Assembly (NCBI RefSeq): GCF_018446385.1
Contig: NC_055987.1
Location: 7,153,705-7,217,704 of the forward strand
DNA from: Zingiber officinale
Lineage: Eukaryota > Streptophyta > Magnoliopsida > Zingiberales > Zingiberaceae
Direction: 5' to 3'
DNA length: 64,000 nucleotides
The translations under genes and the position numbers were made by a program. This document shows positions 23,201-33,805 of this stretch, in pieces; position 1 is the stretch's first letter; each line of letters begins with the position of its first letter. The notes beneath the pieces are model-generated. The model was not told where the DNA came from. It did not search any database and saw only the letters and a list, made by a program, of their open reading frames with translations.

Positions 23201-23398
23201 GTGTCCCCTTAGTCATGGTGGTCGTCATTAAGTTTCTCGTGGTCTCCTGCCTAGCAACCCGATTCTAGTGTTCGAAGAGTTCCTTGAGATTGAGCATCAT
23301 GTCATAGGAAATGGGTAAGGCCTGATGTTGATGTTGCAACACATTTCAGCACATTTGACATAGAAGTCAAAATGTAACACCGCGTCATCTCATCTGCC
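20273..23398 (-). pseudogene. Copia element B: RNase H, RT, deleted integrase, part of gag
   Basis: In minus order from the right: gag (22773-23228, zinc knuckle disrupted by frameshift near 22850), protease/pre-integrase segment (22352-22618), then RT and RNase H (20438-21529). RT shows MDIKTAFLNRSLEKNIYM, SIYGLKQASRSW and the catalytic YVDDILLIGN near 21270. RNase H shows YTNSDFQSDRDNSKSISGY and STMEAEYVAAS. At 22141/22142 the integrase core is missing: sequence matching A near 4765 joins directly to sequence matching A near 5418. Frames are also broken near 21330. Not functional. The gag frame is interrupted at 23399 by a solo LTR. Confidence 0.88.
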
Positions 23399-25805
23399 TG
23401 TTGGTTGCTACTCGGAAAACCTAGAGGTTCCACTGTACAAAAATTTTGTACAAAGGTCTGAACCTTTTCCTAGCTACCATGTGTTCTTTTAAATTAAATT
23501 TTGGATCGCCTGCGGAACTTAACACGTTTGATCCAAAACTTAATCTATTCGTTCTTTTAGGTTTTGACTTGGGTCTCCTGCGGAACTTAACACGTTCGAC
23601 CCAAATCACCTTAAGTTATTAATTCCATTAAATATTAATTTCCATAATTGGTTCCCAGTACTGACGTGGCGAGGTACACGGCCTTCTTGGATATGGGAGC
23701 AACCACCACCGACTAGACAAAACCTTTTATGGAAAGCTAATATTTAATTTCCTAAAATAACTTTAGGTTAACCGAAAAGAACAATCAAATCACAAGGAAA
23801 AATAAAACAAAAGAACACAACATCGAAAAACATATTCGAAATACTAGAATCGTAAGCCTCTTGTATTTGGTATTATTTCCATAAATAACTAGTATGATGC
23901 GGAAAGGAAAAATTACTAGTTATACCTTCTAGAAAGACCTCTTGATTTTCTACCGTATTCCTCTTCTAACCTCGGACGTTGTGTGGGCAACGATCTTCCA
24001 AGATGAGAAACCACCAACCACCTTCTTCTCCTCCTAGCTAGGTTTGGCCACAACAAGGAAGCTTTACCAAGGATGAAGAACAAATCACCAACCAAGCTCC
24101 AAGGGATGCAAGCTTTTTCTCCTTCTTCTTCTTCTTCTCCAAGTAGTATCCGGCCACCACAAGAGCTCCAAGGGAGATGAAGGATTCGGCCACCACAAGA
24201 GGAAAAGAGGGAGAGGATGATGGCCGGCCACAACACCAAGGAAAAGAGGGAGAGAAATAATAGAGGTTGTTACCCATGAAGGCACCCTCACCCCTTCTTT
24301 TATATTCCTTAGCCTTGGTAAATTAGGAAATTTAATTACAATAAAATTTTCTTAATTTCCTTGACAACAATTAATTAAGAAAAAATAAATAAAATTTCCT
24401 AATTAATTGAATTGTGGTCGGCCACCTCATGGAGAACAAATAAGCCAATTTTTAATCAACAATTAAAACTTCCTTATTTGTCTTTGGAAATTTTAAAAAA
24501 TAAAATTTCCCTTTAAAATCCCTTCATGGTTGATAAAAATAAATTTTTATAATTTTAATTTTCAATCATGTGAATAATTTTCAAAGAGAAAAAATAAAAT
24601 ATCTTTCCAATCTACAAATAAGGAAAGAGATCTAATCTCTTTCTTTTAATCTTTTGTAGATCCTTTAAAAAGAGATATTTTAATTTTAATTCTCTGTAAT
24701 AAATTTTATCTTCCACATAATAAAAAAATTAAAATTAAAATTCTTTTTAATTTAATTATGGCCGGCCCCCTCTAGCTTGGGTTCAAGCTAGGGTCGGCCA
24801 CCCTAAACCATGCTTAGGCCGGCCCTAGCTTGATTCCAAGCTAGCTTGGCCGGCCCCCTTTAGGTGGGTATAGAAGGTGGGTATATGTGGGTATAGTACT
24901 CTATAAATAAGAGGCTACGATAGGGACCGAGAGGAGGAATTAGTTTTGGTCTCCCGATAAAATTAAGCATCCCGTGTTCGCCCCGAACACACAACTTAAT
25001 TTTATCAATAATAATTCATTCCACTAGAGAACTATTATTGAACTACCGCACCAATCCTAAATTACATTTTTGGGATCCTTCTTATTATGAGTGTATTAGT
25101 CTCCCTGTGTTTAAGATATCAAATGTCCACTAATTAAGTGAGTTACTGACAACTCATTTAATTAATATCTTAGTCCAAGAGTAGTACCACTCAACCTTAT
25201 CGTCATGTCGGACTAAGTCCACCTGCAGGGTTTAACATGACAATCCTTATGAGCTCCTCTTAGGGACATTATCAACCTAGTATCTCTAGGACACAGTTTC
25301 CTTCTATAATCAACAACACACACTATAAGTAATATCATTTCCCAACTTATCGAGCTTATTGATTTATCGAACTAAATCTCACCCATTGATAAATTAAAGA
25401 AATAAATATTAAATATATGTTCTTTTTATTATATTAGGATTAAGAGCACACACTTCCATAATAACTGAGGTATTTGTTCCTTTATAAAGTCAGTATAAAA
25501 GAAACAACCTCAAATGGTCCTACTCAATAGTGTACTAGTGTAATTATATAGTCAAGATAAACTAATTCCTAATTACACTACGACCTTCCAATGGTTTGTT
25601 CCTTTCCATTTTGGTCGTAAGCTACTGTTTATAATTTATAAGGTACTGATAACATCATCTTCTGTATGTAGCACCACATACTATGTTATCTACAATATAA
25701 ATTAATTGAACAACTACAACTAAATGTAGACAATTTGATCAAATGTGATTCTTTATTCATAATAAATGTTTACAAAAACTTAGGCTTTCAGTATACACTC
25801 CAACA
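23399..25805. mobile_element. Solo LTR, copia type, 2.4 kb, in gag of copia B
   Basis: It starts TGTTGGTTGCTACTCGG and ends CACTCCAACA, flanked by the perfect duplication CTGCC (23394-23398 and 25806-25810). The intact copia A gag (near 6660, CATCTTATCTGCCTTGACCC) shows the empty site. It is close to the copy at 60580-62976 over its full length. There is no interior, so it is the product of LTR-LTR recombination. It contains GGCCGGCCAC motifs and an ATAAATAAGAGGCTACGATAGGG stretch. Confidence 0.93.
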
Positions 25806-25810
25806 CTGCC

Positions 25811-26004
25811 TTGACCCATTTCCTATGTCTGTCTATCTCCTCTTCACTAGAATATTTATCAGGCATGCTAGGACAGATTTCAAGAAGTACGAACTTGTAT
25901 TTTTCAACAGTTAAGGCAATGTCCAAGTTCTGTTTCCAATCAATATAATTTGGACCAGTAAGTTTATTTTCTTTTAAAATAATAGCAAAAGGATTGAAAG
26001 CCAT
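25811..26004 (-). pseudogene. Copia element B gag, N-terminal piece
   Basis: The minus strand starts with an ATG at 26004 (MAFNPFAIILKENKLTGPNY, then IDWKQNLDIALTVEKY) and runs into the solo LTR at 25805. The LTGPNYxDWKxNL pattern is typical of copia gag (DUF4219/UBN2 type). The remainder of gag continues at 23398. Confidence 0.85.
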
Positions 26005-27121
26005 TTTGAAATAGTGAGAATCACAAGATAAAATATTTAGTCAAAACTTTAGAATTTAAACTAATATTGATTCCTCAAATAATATAATTTAAATTCACCG
26101 ATACCTTAAAACACCGTGAATTTTGTATGTCACGATAGTGTGGACGTATACTAATTCAAACATTTGTAAGAGGAGGTTTTACCCATTAATTTTATTATCT
26201 TGTCAACCTAACTTTATGATAAATAAAATTAATAGTTGGTTCATCTTCGGTCACACAAATAATAGTAGTGACTCTGATGGGGAGGATACTATTAAATGCG
26301 CCTAAGTATATACCATTACTTGATACTTAATCCATTAATTAGGATTGTGCCCCTTCAGATGGAGAAGATCACACATACCTAAATAATTTTCTATAATCAT
26401 CCATAGAGGAAGTTTAATCTAGTGATATGCAAATAAACTCATTCGATATGGAGGAAGGCACTTAAAGCCAACACGCAAGTTTGAATGCATTATTTACAAA
26501 CCAGTAATGGAGACCGTGGAATTTATTTAAATAATCCCTTTCCTACTTAGTTATTTAAATTAAGGAATTTTAACATGCATACACATCACAGCACGCACAT
26601 CACAACACACACATCATAGCATATAAAAATAGCATATAAAGGCAATAAATATGAAAATAAAATTTTCAACTATTATGGCCTCATCCAATGCTGTCCTCCA
26701 ATATGCTGCCAATGGATCAAGTCGTCACGTCTATCTTGCTTCCTTCTTCGTCGTGCCTCCGGTCCTCAAAATAGCACCATGCATAGCAAGGATACAAGCT
26801 GCAACAAAAGAAATAAAAATTTATATTTATCGATCCTATATTTCACAAAGGAATTTACATGTAATCTAGATCGAACAAAATGTAAAAAATAATACGACAA
26901 CCGACCATATTTAATTATTACAATCATGCTCACACAAACAACCTCAACATGCCCGAGGGTTCAAAACATACACAAACACACAAAGCCATAATAGTTGGAT
27001 CAAGGATGCCTGCAACCACAGAGTTAATCTTTCTAGCACATCCTATTATTATCTGGCCTAAACTTATATACGAGCAGTGCATAATTTAACCGAAAATCAA
27101 TCACACAGAACCAGAAAACAT
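26005..27121 (-). other. Untranslated leader of copia B
   Basis: Non-coding sequence almost the same as 6854-7957. No gene is supported here. Confidence 0.75.
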
Positions 27122-27133
27122 GCTCTGATACCA
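27122..27133 (-). other. Primer-binding site of copia B
   Basis: Plus-strand GCTCTGATACCA is the exact reverse complement of the initiator-Met PBS TGGTATCAGAGC. The LTR edge follows at 27142. Confidence 0.85.
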
Positions 27134-27141
27134 CTTGAAGG

Positions 27142-27207
27142 TGTCAAAATTCCGTTCTGTCTCAATTTCCCTATACAAAAAAAAATTGTACAAGAACAGA
27201 ACTTTTG
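27142..27207 (-). mobile_element. Remnant of copia B 5' LTR
   Basis: About 66 bases match the start of the shared A/B LTR (TGTCAAAATTCCGTTCTG). They then switch abruptly to sequence of the SIRE-like element. The switch point is known only to within about ten bases. Confidence 0.65.
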
Positions 27208-27427
27208 GGTGTCAGAGCGGAAGCTTGCTCGAGGAGAAGATCGGAAGTTGGGTTTGGGTGAGCCCTATTCTGAATGGCCAAAATCACCCAAGTGAGCAGA
27301 TCTGGAGCGGAAGACCCGGACCAAGGTGAGCGACACCGGAATAGAGGGTCCGGACCTATTCCGAACGTCCGAAATGTGATATTATCCAGATCATGTTTGA
27401 CCACGATCCATTGCAAAAGGGATAAAG

Positions 27428-28865
27428 TGATAGATCGTTTGGAGCGATAGAGGGGGGGTGAATATCGCGCGTTTAAAAATTTTTCTTTAACCTTTTGAAA
27501 CCAAAGTCATGCAGCGGAAATAAGAAAAGGGACAAGGCCTTTTATTTCGTTCAGAGTCTAACTCGACTCCTACTCAAAGGCCCGCGGTCCTTGACTGCAC
27601 CGATGGGCAAAAATACTATAACTCTTCTTTCTGAAATCCTTCATAAAGAAGTAGATCGTACAATGGAGCAAGATAGTAACACCCTACTATCTTGCTTAAA
27701 TGAAATTACAAAGCAAGCTTAAATTAAAATATACCGACAAGTAAATTGTAGATGAAGCTTAGGTCGGCACTTCCGGATGCAGTAGCTTGTTGAGCTGATG
27801 AAGACGAGTCGTTTACAGAACGGGATGTTTTATCAGAGAGTTGTCTACTTGCGTCTATCTTCGAGCCTGATTTTATAGGAGTACTGGAGGTTCGGTCGAC
27901 CGATCCCTCTGTTCGGTCGACCGAACCCGCTCCCTTCCTTCCTGGCTGAAGTTCGAAGCTGGCTCGATCTTTTGCATTTACTGGTCTTTAATGGTTCGGT
28001 CGACCGATCATGCCTTTCGGTCGACCGAACAGCTTCCTTCCCTGTTCGTCGTGATTTTACCGAGATCATCATTTAATGCAGAATAAATGCTGATTGGATT
28101 GGTCGACCGATCCCCAGGTTCGGTCGACCGATCAGCCTATTTCCTATGCTGCTGATCGGTGTTGATGATCTGTCCTGTGCTGAGTCACTATAGTTCGGTC
28201 GACCGATCTTATGTTCGGTCGACCGATCAAGCTTTGATCGGGCTCCGCCTATGTTCTGGTTCAATCTGAATACTGAACTGAACTTTGCTGTTTCGGTCGA
28301 CTGATCCTCTGGTTCGGTTGACCGATCGTGCAATACCTGCAGAATAGTGTTAGGCAAAACATCCTGCAAAATAGAGATTAGCACAGTAACAGTATAATGC
28401 AAGAATAATATTAAAAGACAGTAGAACTGTCTTGATCTCAACTTGGAAACCTTCCCGGTTTCTTCAGTTGGATCAGCGACCTAAGGTTGTTCCCTTCGGG
28501 AACCCGACCTCACTGTCGCTCCTCCAGTTTGTTTACCTCAACCTACCTGCCAAACTTAGATACTCCAGATCTAGTTTGGACTTTTCACTCAGCCTTGATC
28601 TGCTCCCCAGGACTTTTCCTTTGATCTTCGGTCCTCCAGACCTCTCGATCACACCGCCAAGCATCCGGTCCCCTCGACTCACTTAGACTTGCACCTGGGT
28701 TCCACGATCTGCTAAGATTTCTCCTGCCTAGCCTCCAACTAGGTCTTTCCCGGTTGAGTAAACATCCTGCACACTCAGTCAACTTGTTAGATCACAACAA
28801 GACTTAACTTGAACCTTTGACAACATCAAAACTCAGGTTTGATTTTGGTGCAACTTGCACCAACA
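27428..28865. mobile_element. Solo LTR, 1.44 kb, carrying GGTCGACC arrays
   Basis: It starts TGATAGATCGTTTGG and ends TTGCACCAACA, flanked by the perfect duplication TAAAG (27423-27427 and 28866-28870). The empty site is visible in the 3' LTR at 31626 (GGATAAAGTTTTATCCCC). There is no interior, so it is a solo LTR. Its end TGCACCAACA is shared with the probable solo LTR at 52910-54379. Confidence 0.9.
27892..28330. repeat. Five paired copies of TTCGGTCGACCGATC
   Basis: Ten copies of a 15-base self-complementary motif around the palindrome GGTCGACC are arranged as five pairs. Members of a pair are about 20-25 bases apart and pairs are about 90-110 bases apart (near 27893, 27992, 28098, 28192, 28292). 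The last pair shows single-base decay (GTCGACTGATC, GGTTGACCGATC). Confidence 0.9.
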
Positions 28866-29377
28866 TAAAGTTTAATCCCCTTCCAGGTGCCTGGAACCCT
28901 TCCAGGTGCCCCGACCAAGGCTATAAATATAACCTTGGTCCAAGAAGCTAAGAAGAATAAGCAATTCTTGATACAACACTTGTACGCTTTCAGTTTTCAT
29001 TTAGCTTTTTCTTTTTTGAGCTTTCATGCTGTAAAAAGGCTTCTCCGCTTGAAGGAGATATTAGTGCATTCCACTTCCTTAGATTAACAACCACCCCAGT
29101 TGTAACCAAGTAAAACTTCGGTGCCTCTATTTTTCAGTTTATCTTTTATTTATGCAAGTGTTTGTTTAAGTTAGAAGCCGAGAAAGGTTTATTTTTTTTT
29201 GCTTTATTTGTACAGGGGCTATTCACCCCCCCTTCTAGCTGACCAATGGTCCCAACAAGTGGTATCAAAGTCAGGATGCTTCAAGAGGACTAACCGTCGA
29301 TCGAAGCAAAAAAGATAGTTGGAGTTAGCATCTGCCCACCAATATTCAAGGGGGAGATAGCTTTTTAGAGACGTCGA

Positions 29378-29865
29378 ATGGAGGTTTATTTTAAAACCGA
29401 TTTTAATATTCTACTAACAATTAAATATGATTTTAATATGCCCAAAAGCAAAGAGGGAAAAGAACTTGAGAAACATCAATGGACTGAAAAGCAGCGCAAT
29501 GACTTCATGGCTAATGGTAAGGATGAATTTCATCTTTTAAGCGTACTACCGGTTGAAGATCTCAATAAAATTGGTGACTACCAAAGTGAAAAATAATTTT
29601 GGAAAAAGTTCTTGAAGCTTCATGAAGAACCAAAAGAAGTCGAATCCAACTCCTCGATGGACACCAAGTCATCAGAAGAATCTGAAACCGAGGAAATCAC
29701 CAGAACAGCTCTAATAGCCGAGTACCTACCAGAAGACGAAAATGAAGAAAGCTCGTCCAAAATGAGCATCGAGAGCATCGATGAAGGGGGAGCTATATCA
29801 GAAGAAAGCAACAGTTCAGGGGGAGCTACGGACAACGAGATCGACAAGGTAAGTCAGGTATGATC
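29378..29865 (+). pseudogene. Decayed SIRE-like gag
   Basis: A plus-strand frame starts at ATG 29378. It contains HQWTEKQRNDFMANGK and LPVEDLNKIGDYQSEK, reminiscent of SIRE-type copia gag (WTEEQR..., ...CKSAKEIWDKL). An in-frame TAA at 29594 splits it, after which the same frame continues FWKKFLKLHEEP into an acidic, Ser/Glu-rich tail to a TGA at 29861. The domain is shorter than a normal gag. A lysine-rich coiled-coil-like frame continues to about 30195 with stops. Not functional. Confidence 0.65.
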
Positions 29866-30958
29866 TCTCACACCTAACAAGCTATTTAAATTTGTTAAAT
29901 TACTAACTAAAGACTATTGCAAATTAGAAAAAAAAATTAAACAGCTAAAATTAATTCTAGAAAAATATTGTCCATTAGAAGATTTTGATAAATTAAAGCT
30001 AGAAAATGATCAATTAAAAATAGAAGTAGAAAATTTGAAAAATCATACATGTTCAAAATTCTCTGCTTTAAATTTTAGAAATTATAAAGAACTACATTGG
30101 AAATTTAAATATCACAAAGGGAAAATTAAAAAATTGTCAAGAAAAAATATACCTAACAAATTTCTTGTTAACCCAGTTGGAAGGAACCTTTACTGAATTT
30201 TAAAGACTTGTCCTAATTAAAGATCAATTAGACTTAGCGCTTTCAGCGAGAAAATTAGACGTTTAATTTCCTTATGAGGCTTTGTCTAGAAAGTTGTTGT
30301 TACTCCAATAACCAAGAAGGCATAGTGCCTCACCCTGAAAGCCAAATATTGAAATAAAATATTTAATTGACTAACTAATAAAACATTAAAATTGAAATTA
30401 GATAATGCTTTGAATAGTTATTCATTTTTTTTTGGAAAATTCGAAAAAAATTTCTATGCAAATCTATTTAATTTTAAAAAGAATCTCATTTTTAACTTAA
30501 AGTTTTTTAGTTATTTTATAAACTTGTGCTTTACCAAAATGTATTTTATGTGTTGCACAAATTTTTTAAAAAAAAACTTAGAATTTTTTTTCTTAAAGTT
30601 TTTTTTGGTATCAGATTTACTTTACCAAAATTTCTGCAAAAATTATTCTTTTAAAAATTTTGTTTAACTGAGGAAATTATTGATTATTTCACAAAAGTTT
30701 TACATAGAAAATTTTTAAAATTATTGCATTGTTACTGCTATCAAAATTATTTTTAAAATTATTTGAAATCAGAGTTTTATAAACGTTATCCTTAGATTTT
30801 TTTTGTACCCCACTTTTTATGTGATCAAAGGGGGAGAAGGGTGAATTTAGTCTAGGGGGAGGTAGCTTAAATTTTTTTTTCTTTTTACACTTTATTGCAA
30901 AATTTATTGTTTTAAATTTATAGTTGTTTACTCTATCTTAACTTCGATTGCTCACATC
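29866..30958 (+). other. Non-coding AT-rich interior of the SIRE-like element
   Basis: The start (to about 30195) is a worn Lys/Glu-rich coding remnant. The rest is T-rich with long A/T runs and two GGGGGAG polypurine-like blocks (near 30830 and 30857) before the true polypurine tract. No gene is supported. Confidence 0.6.
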
Positions 30959-30972
30959 AAAAAGGGGGAGAT

Positions 30973-32020
30973 TGTTGGTACCCCAAGGTTATTTTGATGT
31001 GATCAAACAACTTACATTAGGTCCTGTTATGTTTAACCTTGTGTCTAAGTGTACAGGAGCTTAGGAGCACAAGAAGTCGAGCAAAAGACATAACTAGCGA
31101 GAAGGACAGCACTGGAGAGAGTCGACGGGCTCGGTGCGTCTGAGGGACGAGGTGTTATGGAAGAGTACACCGGTGGACGACAAGGAACGTGCGATGTTTC
31201 CTAGGGACGAGAAGCTGGAGCGGAAGATTGCTCGGGGAGCAAAAAACGCAGCTAGCGAGAAGATCAGCACGGGAGAGAGCCCACGGGCTCAGTGCGTCCG
31301 AGGGACGAAGCTGTGGAAGAATACGCTGGCAGACGAGAAGGAAGCATGCGACGATTCCGAGGTATGAGAAGCTGAAGTGGAAGCTTGCTCGAGGAGAAGA
31401 CCGGAAGTTAGGTTCGGATGAGCCCTATTCCGGATAGCCGAAATCACCCAAGCGTGCGAAGCCGGAGCGGAAGACCCGGACCGAGACGAGCGGCACCCAG
31501 GCAGAGGGCTAGGACCGAAAAGGTCAACATGGTTAACTTTAAAGGTCTGAGCGTCGGGACCTATTCTGGGCGCTCGGAATGCGATATTGTCCAGATCGTG
31601 TTTGATCGCGATCAATTACGAAAAGGATAAAGTTTTATCCCCTTCCAAATGCTTGGAACCCTTCCAGGCGCCCCGGCCAAAGCTATAAATATAGCCTTGG
31701 TTCAAGAAGCTAAGAAGAACAAACAATTCTTGATACAACACTTGTACGCTTTCAATTTTTATTTAGCTTCTTCTTTTCTGAGCTTTCACTACTGTAAAGA
31801 GGCTTCTCCTCCTGAAGGAGATATTAGTACATTCCACTTCCTTGGATTAACAATCACCCCAGTTGTAACCAAGTAAAACTTTGGTGCCTCTATTTTTTAG
31901 TTTATCTTTTATTTATGCAAATGTTTGTTTAAGTTATAAGTCGAGAAAGGTTTGCTTGCTTTTGCTTTATTGTGCAGGGGCTATTCAACCCCCCCTTCTA
32001 GCTGGCCAACGGTCCCTACA
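30973..32020 (+). mobile_element. 3' LTR of the SIRE-like element
   Basis: It starts TGTTGGTACCCC directly after the polypurine tract and ends GGTCCCTACA (1,048 bp). It matches the pieces of the 5' LTR at 27208-27427 and 28866-29257. It contains a TATA box near 31680. Confidence 0.85.
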
Positions 32021-32290
32021 GATGGCATTGACAGACCACTAAGAATCAACTGTGATAATAAAGTTACAGAATTGTATGTCAAGAACAACTGCAGTTTGTC
32101 GAAGTCCAAGCACATCGACATCAAGTTTCTGGTGGTTAAAGAAAGAGTTCAAATTCGCCAGATTATGATAGAGTACACCAAAACAGATTCCATGTTTGCA
32201 GATCCACTCATCAAGGGCTTGGTGCTTAAAGTGTTTCATGAGCATGTTGTGGATATGGAAGTTCTTCTTATGAATGAAAAATTCATCTAG
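32021..32290 (+). pseudogene. 3' end of a copia RNase H
   Basis: The plus-strand frame reads CDNKVTELYVKNN, SKSKHIDIKFLVVKERVQ and DSMFADPLIKGLVLKVFHEH to a TAG at 32288. This is the C-terminal part of a Ty1/copia RNase H (CDN...KHIDI...VKE...ADPLTKG). The upstream part is cut at 32021 by the SIRE-like element. Confidence 0.85.
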
Positions 32291-32849
32291 TTGGAGTCTA
32301 TATTTATCTTATTGTATTGCTCTATGTTAATAAAGACAAACATTTTATTTTAATTATAATACGTACTTAAAGTTCAAAACATTAATGAGAACTTATATAT
32401 TTGTTTGATACTCTGACTATGATATCATAATTTACTACTATTATTTAGCATTTGATGTTTGTAAATATGATACAGATTCCTTTTAGAATCATAAAATTTG
32501 GATCATGATCTGCTATTGTAGTTTAGCATAGAGTATTTTATAAATATGATCTGACCTTTTTTGAGGTTATCTTAGGACCAGTTGGAAATCGACATGTACC
32601 GATCATATTTCATGTAATTTCCACTCTACACATCTACATCTTGATTTATGTCATTAATGACATTAGTATTGTGATTATTGTCGGGGTTTATTATAGACAT
32701 ATATATTAGTTATGACCTCTTTAGTTTTATATCAATGAGGTTAATAGACGAGATTATTTATAGGGGTATTCTGTACCCATAAAGTTTAATATCAACTAAA
32801 GTTTTGCTTGCATTTCATAAACGACTCACAAGTAGCCCAAGTGGGAGAT
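32291..32849 (+). other. 3' untranslated region and polypurine tract of that copia element
   Basis: About 550 bases of AT-rich non-coding sequence end in AAGTGGGAGAT (32839-32849), a copia polypurine tract. Confidence 0.7.
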
Positions 32850-33302
32850 TGTTCGTTATTATCTCTAATTAGTGGGCTTAATTATAAGTTGTGCACATGA
32901 GTACAAACCGAATCCATTAAAATGATGTAACTTAAGCTTATTGGATTTTGGATTATCCATTATCATCCATGGACTGATAAAAGACTAGTTGTCTATATAA
33001 GGGGAGGTCCCCAAGGGTTTAGGGGAGCATATCTTGACCTAGTTTCTTATTCCCATTGACAAGAAATTTGGATGATCTTCCCCTTTTGCTTTCACTTCTT
33101 CTTCTTCCTCAGGATCTTCCAGACAACACTAAAGGACAAAGAGAATGATTCTTCAATCAAGTTTCTTGTCATTTTTGTTTATGCTTATATATTATGTCAT
33201 GTTTTCGATGAAACTAGATCATGTCTTATGTTTTCTCGATTCGAGTTCTTATTTTGTTCCTAGAATTCATGCGGTTAGGAGAAAACTCAAGTTCTATCAA
33301 CA
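32850..33302 (+). mobile_element. 3' LTR of the truncated copia element
   Basis: It starts TGTTCGTTATTATCTC after the polypurine tract and has a TATA box (CTATATAAGG) at about 32994. The end is placed at CTATCAACA (33302) only because it ends in CA. With no partner LTR in the window the end is uncertain. Confidence 0.5.
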
Positions 33303-33805
33303 AATTCATGTGAAGGCTCTTAATTCAATTGTCAAATCTAACTCCATTTAATCTCTATGGCTTGCAAGTTAACAGTCAAAACATAAACAATTGAATACAA
33401 CCCTTTCATATGAACTTTGGTTGAAGGATCCTTTATTTAAATTTCTTTTGCAGGTGATACCATTTGCATTGCTCTTTGCATTTAAGTGCTTATCAACGTA
33501 CAATTATCCATGTCTATATTCACTTTGCTTCACACTTTTGTGAAAAGTTGCGTCAATTATTGATTGCATGACGCTCATATAGCATTAAATTTAACAATAA
33601 TATAATGGTTCTGATAGTTTTGGATCACTCAGTTAGTATAGTCCATGAACTATCAATTTAATTATACAAGATTAGTTGAGAAGTTTTCACATCATTGCAT
33701 TTTTGTCATCAACCTTCTTGCAGTATACATGTTAAGTGCAGAAACAACGTCTTTGCCATTATTCCTCCATAGTTCTTAACCTTTTTGACAGTCTCACTAT
33801 TACTA
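33303..33805. other. Downstream flank of the K+ channel gene
   Basis: No gene or repeat is recognised. It must hold the 3' untranslated region and polyadenylation site of the channel gene (minus strand). Confidence 0.5.

Larger units (their letters stand above)
27208..32020 (+). mobile_element. Non-autonomous SIRE-like copia element, 5' truncated
   Basis: A plus-strand element. It has a truncated 5' LTR (27208-29257, interrupted by a solo LTR), PBS-like TGGTATCAAAGT (29260-29271), a decayed gag, a non-coding AT-rich interior, polypurine tract AAAAAGGGGGAGAT (30959-30972) and a full 3' LTR (30973-32020). There is no protease, integrase or RT. The 3' LTR has a TATA box (CTATAAATATA near 31680), as does the 5' copy near 28920. 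Confidence 0.82.

Noticed and set aside
27892-28330. Regularly spaced repeats resembling a CRISPR array
   Set aside because: A plant nuclear LTR context, 15-base palindromic motifs, paired spacing and no cas genes rule this out.
30392-30667. 91-residue Phe-rich plus frame
   Set aside because: It is composed of T-runs in the AT-rich interior of the SIRE-like element.
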